Positions 55,665 to 62,256 of a stretch of 64,000 nt of DNA are shown here, one piece after another. Numbering within the stretch: the stretch's first letter is position 1; the number at the start of each line of letters is the position of its first letter. The position numbers and the translations under genes are program-made. The stretch comes from Leptospiraceae bacterium (lineage in GTDB: Bacteria; Spirochaetota; Leptospiria; Leptospirales; Leptospiraceae), in the NCBI GenBank assembly GCA_015075105.1, contig JABTUZ010000001.1, positions 1 through 64,000 on the forward strand. Reading direction: 5' to 3'. The notes under the pieces are model-generated. The model was not told the origin of the DNA. It ran no database searches and worked only from the letters and a program-made list of their open reading frames with translations.

Positions 55665-56131
55665 AAGAAACAGTAAAAACTTTAGAAGGCACAATTGAAA
55701 TGGATTACAAGTGGGCTCCTGGGAGTACTGTGGGGAGATTTCTTACTCATTTGAGAGACTTAAACGAGGTGATTGCAGTTCGTTGTCCAAAAACTTCAAG
55801 AGTCTATCTACCTCCTCAAAGTTGGTCTCCTTACGGCCAAATAAAGATGGATCGCTTCCAAGTATTAAACGGAAAGATTAGATTAAAAGCAGGCTCCATT
55901 GTTTACAAGGCTCCTTGGAATATTCCGGAGGGGGTGAATGTTCCTTATATGTATGCAGCAATCCAATTTTCAGGAGCAGACACAGAGTTGCTACATATAG
56001 TTTGTGAGAAAGAAGAGATTTTGAAAAATCTAAAGCCTGGAGACGAATTAGAAATAGTTTGGAAAAAGGAAAAGACTGGTACAATTCGAGACATTGAATA
56101 TTTTACTCCAGTTTCAAAGGAGAAGTTATGA
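55661..56131 (+). CDS. DUF35 (OB-fold) acyl-CoA-associated protein
   Basis: A 156-residue protein. The ribbon helix ahead of the OB-fold is VGRFLTHLRDLNEVIAVRCP, then the fold (LPPQSWSPYGQIKMDRFQVL, and later LLHIVCEKEE and LEIVWKKEKTG) ending in IRDIEYFTP. Only one Cys remains of the usual four zinc cysteines (VRCPK), so the zinc ribbon is probably lost. DUF35 proteins bind thiolase-type enzymes or MaoC hydratases and shape CoA channels. It overlaps thiolase two and the CoA ligase gene, so it is in the middle of a translationally coupled set. Confidence 0.78.
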   Translation: MKETVKTLEGTIEMDYKWAPGSTVGRFLTHLRDLNEVIAVRCPKTSRVYLPPQSWSPYGQIKMDRFQVLNGKIRLKAGSIVYKAPWNIPEGVNVPYMYAAIQFSGADTELLHIVCEKEEILKNLKPGDELEIVWKKEKTGTIRDIEYFTPVSKEKL

Positions 56132-58137
56132 ATACTATCCAATATAAAACAGAGTGTCCATACTCTACAATTCCTGAATTATTAGAGTCAAGAGTATTAG
56201 AGCTTGGTAGTAAAGACTATTTAATTTTCCAAGATAAAAAATATTCTTATAGAGAGTTTCACGAGATTACAAATTCTGTATCTTCCTACTTTTACAAACT
56301 CGGATTAAAAAAAGGAGATCATATATCCATACTCATCCCAAACTCTCCTGAGTTTTTGTTTTGCTATTTTGGTGCAATGAAAGGTGGATTTGTTGCGGTC
56401 ACTCTAAACACTTTATTAAAAGCAGACGAATTAGAATATATCATAAACGATTCTGATTCAAAAATTATTTGTACTACTCCCCAATATAGAAAAATGCTCG
56501 AGCCAATTTGGAAGAATTTAACTTCTCTAAATAAAACTATTCTAACAGGGGATTTAATTTTAGACGATGAGAAAAATACGATTCTATTAAATACACTAAT
56601 AAATGAGGGAGATAAAAATTTTTTTGTTCAATTAAATGGTGATGACTCTGCATCTATAATTTATACTTCAGGTACTACAGGCCATCCAAAGGGGGTTATA
56701 CTTACCCATTCCAATATTTTATACAATAGCTTTGTGGCTTTTCAGATGGTGGACTTGCAACCGGAAGATACAGCGCTTTGCATCATGCCCTTATTTCACG
56801 TAAACGCACAAATTGCTTCTATGATGAGCACTATTCAGGCAAAGGCAACTGTGGTACTGGAAGAAATGTTCAAGCCTAGAAATTTTATAGAGACTTTAAA
56901 AAAATATAAGTGCACTACATTTAGTGGAGTTCCCACTATATATAATTACCTAAACGAGATGCCGGATGCAGAAGGAGAAGATTTGAGTTTTTTGAAAGCA
57001 TGTGTTTGTGGGGCTGCTCCAATGCCTGTGGAAGTTTTTCAAAAATTTGAAGAGAAGTTTAAGGGGAAAATTATAGAGGGTTATGGTCTTTCTGAAGGTA
57101 CTTGTGTTTCTTCACTAAACCCTTTGCTCGGTGAAAGAAAAATCGGATCTATCGGAATACCCATCCCAGGTCAAGAAATGTCTATTTGGGATAACGATGG
57201 AAGTTCTTTGCCTGATGGTGAGGTGGGCGAAATAGTTATCAAAGGACCCAATACGATGAAGGGCTATTATAAAAAAAATGAGGAAACAAAAAGAATAGTC
57301 CAAAACGGTTGGCTTCGTACAGGAGACTTAGGGTATAGGGATAAGGACGGGTATTATTTCATAGTTGGTAGAAAAAAAGAAATGATCATTTCTGGTGGGG
57401 AAAATATCTACCCTAAAGAAATAGAAGAAATTCTTTACGAGCACGAAGGAGTTTTAGATTGTGCGGTAGTCGGAATCCCGGACAAAACTTATGGAGAGGT
57501 AGTAGGGGCGTTTATTGTTCCTAAGAATGGATCGAGTGTTTCCGAAAAAGAAATAAAGACCTACCTTCGTCCCAAAATTGCAGGGTATAAATTTCCAAAG
57601 ATTATCGAAATAGTCACAGATCTTCCAAAAACCGCTACTGGAAAAATCCAAAAAAATAAGATCATAGAAGACTTTGTGGGAAACCTACAACTCGTAAACA
57701 GAGTAGATGGCCATTTGAATATACACTATAAATGGGTTTACGGTGAAGCGCTTGCAAAGTTTTATACAGGCTTAAAAAATGAGGGAAAATTTTACGGTTC
57801 CAAATGCCCGAAGTGTAAAAAAATCCAGTGTCCTCCTAAATCTTATTGTGGTGTATGTTTTGAAGAATGCACAGAATGGGTAGAGCTTCCCAATATTGGC
57901 ACTTTAGAGAGTTTCACTACAGTGTATATGGAATTCCCAGGTCAACCTATGAAACCACCCTATACTTATGGATTTATAAAGTTAGACGGAACACATACCC
58001 ACGTGTACCATTTGATCGAAGGTATTCCTGAGGTAGAAATTAAAATAGGATTAAGGGTAGAGGCAGTATGGGAAGACCCGGGTAAAAGAAAGGGAAATCT
58101 ACACGATATAAAATATTTTCACCCTGTGGAGAAATAA
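56128..58137 (+). CDS. Acyl-CoA synthetase fused to a zinc-ribbon DUF35 domain
   Basis: A 669-residue fusion. Residues 1-530 are an AMP-forming acyl-CoA ligase: ATP motif IIYTSGTTGHPKGVIL, substrate loop EGYGLSEGTCVSS, hinge GWLRTGDLGYRDKDGYYFIV and the catalytic Lys in LPKTATGKIQKNKI. Residues 545-669 are a complete DUF35 domain with a rubredoxin-like zinc ribbon (C560-P-K-C563 and C574-G-V-C577) and an OB-fold ending in HDIKYFHP. In the stand-alone protein before it the zinc Cys are mostly lost, so the fused copy may be the structural one. The fusion would bring activated substrate to a thiolase-fold or MaoC partner. I know of no common family with this order. Confidence 0.85.
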   Translation: MNTIQYKTECPYSTIPELLESRVLELGSKDYLIFQDKKYSYREFHEITNSVSSYFYKLGLKKGDHISILIPNSPEFLFCYFGAMKGGFVAVTLNTLLKADELEYIINDSDSKIICTTPQYRKMLEPIWKNLTSLNKTILTGDLILDDEKNTILLNTLINEGDKNFFVQLNGDDSASIIYTSGTTGHPKGVILTHSNILYNSFVAFQMVDLQPEDTALCIMPLFHVNAQIASMMSTIQAKATVVLEEMFKPRNFIETLKKYKCTTFSGVPTIYNYLNEMPDAEGEDLSFLKACVCGAAPMPVEVFQKFEEKFKGKIIEGYGLSEGTCVSSLNPLLGERKIGSIGIPIPGQEMSIWDNDGSSLPDGEVGEIVIKGPNTMKGYYKKNEETKRIVQNGWLRTGDLGYRDKDGYYFIVGRKKEMIISGGENIYPKEIEEILYEHEGVLDCAVVGIPDKTYGEVVGAFIVPKNGSSVSEKEIKTYLRPKIAGYKFPKIIEIVTDLPKTATGKIQKNKIIEDFVGNLQLVNRVDGHLNIHYKWVYGEALAKFYTGLKNEGKFYGSKCPKCKKIQCPPKSYCGVCFEECTEWVELPNIGTLESFTTVYMEFPGQPMKPPYTYGFIKLDGTHTHVYHLIEGIPEVEIKIGLRVEAVWEDPGKRKGNLHDIKYFHPVEK

Positions 58138-58569
58138 ATGTATAAATTAGGAAAAACCTTTGAAGAAATCCAAATAGGTGAAAAAGCGAGCTTTACAAAA
58201 ACTATCACTGAAACAGACGTATATTTATTTGCAGGAATTAGTGGAGATTTTAACCCTCTTCATGTTGACGAAGAATATGCAAAATCAACTCAATTCAAAA
58301 CAAGGATTGCACACGGTGGGCTTGCGGCCTCACTACTTGCGAATATACTTGGGATGAAGCTACCCGGGCTTGGAACTGTGGCATTGGAGGTAACTCAAAA
58401 ATTTAGAAACCCTACCTACTTTGGTGATACAATTACTGTAGAGGTAGAAGTAACTAAAAAAATAGAAAGAATAAAAACAGTAGAGATGAGTATTCTTTGG
58501 ACTAACCAAAGAAAAGAAGTAGTTAGTAAGGGAAGTTGTAAAGTTTTACCTCCCGAAAAACAGTCTTAG
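58138..58569 (+). CDS. MaoC-like enoyl-CoA hydratase
   Basis: A 143-residue hot-dog-fold hydratase. The catalytic Asp/His pair is in AGISGDFNPLHVDEEYAKS (D and H of the hydratase-2 motif), followed by RIAHGGLAASLLANILGMKL. It hydrates enoyl-CoA to 3-hydroxyacyl-CoA, often the R isomer. Start directly after the ligase stop codon. In steroid pathways a MaoC protein pairs with DUF35; here two DUF35 domains are encoded just before it. A single domain, so a homodimer is expected. Confidence 0.88.
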   Translation: MYKLGKTFEEIQIGEKASFTKTITETDVYLFAGISGDFNPLHVDEEYAKSTQFKTRIAHGGLAASLLANILGMKLPGLGTVALEVTQKFRNPTYFGDTITVEVEVTKKIERIKTVEMSILWTNQRKEVVSKGSCKVLPPEKQS

Positions 58570-58574
58570 CAGTG

Positions 58575-58585
58575 TCGCATAACGT
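58575..58585 (-). repeat. Intergenic copy of the dispersed word RCGTTAKRCGA
   Basis: tcgcataacgt on the plus strand, in the 42-bp spacer between the MaoC and acyl-CoA dehydrogenase genes. One of the 15 copies listed in the findings. Confidence 0.7.
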
Positions 58586-58611
58586 ATAAATTTTATATAG
58601 AGAGGCTTTTT

Positions 58612-59772
58612 ATGGATTTTTCTCTTCCTGAAGATGTACTTGAGTTTAAAGAGTCTGTAAAAGAATTTGCCAGAAAAGAAATCCTACCGAGTGCAGAAGA
58701 GAGGGATTTGAACAGGACATGGGACCCAAAGCTTTGGAAAAAAATGGGAGAAATTGGACTACTTGGGCTTCCAATTCCAATAGAGTATGGAGGGCAGGGG
58801 GCGAATTGCCTCACTACAACTGTTGCTACCGAAGCCTTTGCAGAGGGATCACTCGATGGAGGGCTTACACTTGCTTGGGGGGCGCATAGTATCATAGGTG
58901 CAATGCCTATAGTTTTATGCGGTACAGAAGAGCAGAAAAAAAAATATTTACCAAAAATGGCTTCAGGCGAGTGGACTGCGGGGCTTGGGCTTACAGAGCC
59001 TTATTCTGGTAGTGACGCTGCGGGAAGTATGCAAACTCGTGCGGTTAAAAAAGGAGATAAATATATACTCAATGGATCCAAAATGTTTATTACAAACGGA
59101 CCTATTGGTGATGTATTTACAGTTATGGCGGTCACGGATAAGTATAAAGGAGCTTTTGGAGTTTCTGTATTCATCATAGAGAAAAATTTTAAAGGATTTA
59201 GCGTTGGTAAAAAATTAGAAAAACTTGGTATGAGAACAAGCACTACAAGCGAGCTGATTTTCCAAGATATGGAAGTTCCCTTGGAAAATATGATTTCTAA
59301 AGAAAACTCTGGATTTATAAGAGTGGGGAAGGCCACGCTTGAATGGGAAAGGACAGTGCTTGTAGCAAGCTCTATTGGCTCTATGCAGTCAATGCTCGAT
59401 TCGGCAGTGCGTTATGCGAAAGAGAGGGAGCAGTTTGGTGAGCCAATCATAAATTTTCAAGCAATCCAGAATAAAATTGCAATTGCCAGAATGAAGTTAG
59501 ACGCGTCTAGACTTTTAATTTACAAAAGTGCAATCAAAAAAGATAGAGGCGAGTCTGCACCGATTGAGTCTTCAATTGCAAAACTTTATTCTACAGAGTC
59601 AACGATAGAGGTAGCTTATGATATGGGACAGATTTTTGGTGGGTATGGTTTTATTCACGAATACCCTATTGAAAGAGCCTACAGGGATGCAAGACTTGGA
59701 ACTTTGGGGGCAGGTACATCTGAGGTGATGAGATCCATTATCTCTGCAAATTTACAGGGAGGGATAAAATGA
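58612..59772 (+). CDS. Acyl-CoA dehydrogenase (first of a pair)
   Basis: A 386-residue FAD enzyme that forms a 2,3 double bond in acyl-CoA. Marks: GLGLTEPYSGSDAAGSMQTR, KMFITNGPIGD, LGMRTSTTSELIFQDMEVP, RYAKEREQFGEPIINFQAIQ, and the C-terminal GYGFIHEYPIERAYRDARLG. In medium-chain enzymes the catalytic Glu sits in EGTSE; here it is AGTSE. Instead Glu is present in the isovaleryl-type position on helix G (KATLEWERTVLVA). The active base therefore resembles that of isovaleryl-CoA dehydrogenase and substrates may be branched. Its stop overlaps the second dehydrogenase gene by 4 bases. Confidence 0.9.
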   Translation: MDFSLPEDVLEFKESVKEFARKEILPSAEERDLNRTWDPKLWKKMGEIGLLGLPIPIEYGGQGANCLTTTVATEAFAEGSLDGGLTLAWGAHSIIGAMPIVLCGTEEQKKKYLPKMASGEWTAGLGLTEPYSGSDAAGSMQTRAVKKGDKYILNGSKMFITNGPIGDVFTVMAVTDKYKGAFGVSVFIIEKNFKGFSVGKKLEKLGMRTSTTSELIFQDMEVPLENMISKENSGFIRVGKATLEWERTVLVASSIGSMQSMLDSAVRYAKEREQFGEPIINFQAIQNKIAIARMKLDASRLLIYKSAIKKDRGESAPIESSIAKLYSTESTIEVAYDMGQIFGGYGFIHEYPIERAYRDARLGTLGAGTSEVMRSIISANLQGGIK

Positions 59773-60968
59773 ATTTTGAAATAGGAGAGGAAAGTAAAAA
59801 ATTTTTAGAAGTATTTAGAGAATTTTGTAAAAAGGAAATTTCTGATTCAGTAGAGGATTCAGAGAAAAATGGCGAAATTCCCAAAAGCCATTTTACGAAA
59901 TTATACGATATAGGCTATAATGGTTTACTGCATAAAGAAGAATACGGAGGGTCTGATTCGGGGTATTTACAAGCAATCCTTACTCAAGAAATTCTTTCAG
60001 AATACTGTGGCTCTACTTTTTTTTCAGTTGGTGCGTCTGTAGGTTTATTTGGAATTCCACTAAGCGAGTATGGAACAGAAGAACAAAAAAAAATCTATTT
60101 AAGAGAAGTAATATCCGGGAAAAAAATTGGTTGTCTTGCAGTGACCGAGCCTGACGCGGGTTCGGATGTATCCAGTATAACATCAACTGCAAAAAAAATC
60201 GGAAGCGAATATATACTAAACGGTCAAAAAACTTATATAACCAACGCACCAATTTGTGACTATATCCTAGCACTTGCAAGGATTTTTGACTCAGAAAAAA
60301 AAGAGAGCGGGCTTACTTGTTTTGTATTCGAGTCAAACAAAAAAGGAGTAGTTAGAGGAAAAAAACTTTCTAAAATGGGTTTAAAAGGCTCTCCTACAGG
60401 TGAATTATTTTTTGAAGAAGTTCGCTTAAACCAAGAAAATATACTTGGAAGACCGGGAAAAGGGTTTCAAATGATTATGGAAGCCTTTAACAGAGAAAGG
60501 CTTTCTCTTGCGGCATACTGTGTAGGCACTATGGCGGCTTGTCTTAATGATTGTATAGAATTCTCCAAGAAGAGAAAATCTTTTGGAAGACCAATTTCCA
60601 AGCACCAGAGCGTTGGCTTTATGTTATCGGATATATTAGTGAAGTATGAATCTGCAAGGGTGGTTTTACATGAGGCCTCTTGGATGATGGACAAATTTTC
60701 TAATAGTAAAAAATCTGATTCAAGAATGATGCATAACGGTTCCCCGGTTGATTTGACCGCAAAAATGGCAACTGCAAAATTACTCGCATCTACCCACGCA
60801 AGAGAGGTCGCAAACCTTGCAGTACAAATTCATGGTGGGGCAGGCTTCATGGATGAATACAGAGTCTCCAGAATTTATAGGGATGTAAAGCTCGCAGAAA
60901 TCGGTGGGGGAACTTCTGAAATTCAAAAGCAAATCATTGCTCGATCTGAAAAAAAGAGGGTAAAATAA
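59769..60968 (+). CDS. Acyl-CoA dehydrogenase (second of a pair)
   Basis: A 399-residue paralogue. Marks: GCLAVTEPDAGSDVSSITST, QKTYITNAPICDYILALARI, MGLKGSPTGELFFEEVRL, EFSKKRKSFGRPISKHQSVG and FMDEYRVSRIYRDVKLAEIG. The C-terminal GGGTSEI lacks the medium-chain Glu, but AFNRERLSLAAY has Glu in the isovaleryl-type position. The two dehydrogenases are distinct, overlapping genes. In steroid operons such adjacent pairs (ChsE1/ChsE2) form mixed tetramers with one active site per pair of subunits; here both keep a plausible base, so either a heteromer or two separate enzymes is possible. Confidence 0.9.
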   Translation: MNFEIGEESKKFLEVFREFCKKEISDSVEDSEKNGEIPKSHFTKLYDIGYNGLLHKEEYGGSDSGYLQAILTQEILSEYCGSTFFSVGASVGLFGIPLSEYGTEEQKKIYLREVISGKKIGCLAVTEPDAGSDVSSITSTAKKIGSEYILNGQKTYITNAPICDYILALARIFDSEKKESGLTCFVFESNKKGVVRGKKLSKMGLKGSPTGELFFEEVRLNQENILGRPGKGFQMIMEAFNRERLSLAAYCVGTMAACLNDCIEFSKKRKSFGRPISKHQSVGFMLSDILVKYESARVVLHEASWMMDKFSNSKKSDSRMMHNGSPVDLTAKMATAKLLASTHAREVANLAVQIHGGAGFMDEYRVSRIYRDVKLAEIGGGTSEIQKQIIARSEKKRVK

Positions 60969-61835
60969 ATGCTCGCGAACCGATTTATTGCAAAAGAAGT
61001 ATTCCAAGAGAATTTATTTAAAGAAAAAACTATTTTGATTACAGGAGGTGGATCCGGGATAGGGAGACTAATTGCAGATAGTTTTGCCGAGCTTGGAGCA
61101 AACTTAGTAATTTCATCTCGAGACTCTGAAAAAATTCAACGTGCGTCAGACGAAATCCAAAACGATTGGGGGGTAGAAGTAAAGCCAATTTCTTGCGATA
61201 TTTCTAACCCGGATTCAGTCAAGGCGATGGTGAATAACGCATTCTCCTGGAAGACAGTAGATATTCTAATCAATAACGCAGGTGCAAATACGTTACGCCC
61301 CACAGAGAATCTTTCTTTTGTAAGATGGAAAGCGATTCTTGATACAGTCTTGTCCGGTACATTCTATGTTACAAGAGAAGTGGCCGCCAAGTGGATAAAG
61401 AAAAAATCCAAAGGAAACATCATAAACATTGCATCTACTACAGGTTGGACAGGATCTCCACTTATGGCTCCATCTGGCGCAGCAAAAGCAGGGATAATCA
61501 ATTTAGGAAAAACTCTCGGAAGCGAATGGGGGAAGTATGGTATTAGAATAAACGATGTGAGTCCGGGGCCAGTTTTTACAAAGGGAAGTTTTGATAGACT
61601 TTGGTTGAATGAAGAAGTAATTGAGATGATTCATAAAAAAGTTCCACTTGGAAAATTTCCAAGACCGGAAGATGTTGTAGGAAGTGTAATTTTTTTAGCC
61701 AGTCCTGCTGCCGAATTTTTGACAGGTGCATCTATTGCAGTGGACGGAGGAGAATCTTTGAAGCCGAGCTTTGCAGATTTAATAACCGAGTTTCGTCCAA
61801 GAAAAAAAATTGAAAGCGACGAAAATTTGCTCTAA
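60969..61835 (+). CDS. SDR-family oxidoreductase
   Basis: A 288-residue Rossmann-fold NAD(P) enzyme that starts directly after the second dehydrogenase stop. Cofactor motif ILITGGGSGIGRLIADSFAE (TGxxxGIG), ILINNAGANTLRPTEN (NNAG), and a C-terminal region VDGGESLKPSFADL. The catalytic tetrad is incomplete: Ser is in INIASTTGWTGSPLMAPSGA, but the usual YxxxK reads APSGAAKAG, so Tyr is Ser and the Lys remains. Enzymes of the 2,4-dienoyl-CoA reductase branch lack the Tyr in this way, so it may be an enoyl or dienoyl-CoA reductase and not a 3-hydroxyacyl dehydrogenase. Last gene of the operon. Confidence 0.82.
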   Translation: MLANRFIAKEVFQENLFKEKTILITGGGSGIGRLIADSFAELGANLVISSRDSEKIQRASDEIQNDWGVEVKPISCDISNPDSVKAMVNNAFSWKTVDILINNAGANTLRPTENLSFVRWKAILDTVLSGTFYVTREVAAKWIKKKSKGNIINIASTTGWTGSPLMAPSGAAKAGIINLGKTLGSEWGKYGIRINDVSPGPVFTKGSFDRLWLNEEVIEMIHKKVPLGKFPRPEDVVGSVIFLASPAAEFLTGASIAVDGGESLKPSFADLITEFRPRKKIESDENLL

Positions 61836-62070
61836 ATAAATTTTTGTAATAATACAGAAAAAAAAGATTATTCGTTTTTGTTCCAATTTTTATGGAAATT
61901 GTAAAAAAATATTTTTTTTTAAACAGATAAATTTTTATTCTTTTTGTATAATTTCTTTGACTCATAAAGGGGAAAAAATTAAAACGTAAGCCTTATAGTA
62001 TATTTTTTTAAAAAATATATATACGAACTTATTTACAGATGTAAAAAACTATTATAGTGGTTTAGATTGG
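61836..62070. other. Very AT-rich spacer after the acyl-CoA operon
   Basis: 235 bases, mostly A and T, no gene seen. No clear hairpin terminator. It probably holds the promoter for the small zinc-finger gene and leuS. Confidence 0.5.
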
Positions 62071-62250
62071 ATGCAAATTTTAAAAGAAAAAAATATAAAT
62101 AAAGACTCTACTGTACTTTGTATGTGTGCAGGATGCGGTAAAAATGTTGAGAAAGTTTATCAAAATAATTTATGTAAGACTTGTTTGACCGGCATATTCA
62201 AACGATTGGTAACAGTGATTGATTCTGTCAGGCACACAAATTCTATTTGA
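62071..62250 (+). CDS. Small zinc-finger protein upstream of leuS
   Basis: A 59-residue protein from ATG 62071. Cys residues lie in VLCMCAGCGKNVEKVYQNNL, then CKTCLTG. One four-Cys zinc site (CxxC ... CxxC) is likely. The rest is basic (FKRLVTVIDSVRHTN). No standard ribosome binding site is visible, and the frame stays open a little further upstream without ATG, so the true start may lie before 62071. It ends 6 bases before leuS. I do not recognise a family. It could bind RNA or DNA. Confidence 0.5.
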   Translation: MQILKEKNINKDSTVLCMCAGCGKNVEKVYQNNLCKTCLTGIFKRLVTVIDSVRHTNSI

Positions 62251-62256
62251 AGATCG

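Noticed and set aside
15512-59419. Integron attC-like sites (cores similar to CGTTAGGC)
   Set aside because: The dispersed word resembles attC core ends, but copies lie singly inside long conserved genes and are not paired around gene cassettes; no integrase is seen.
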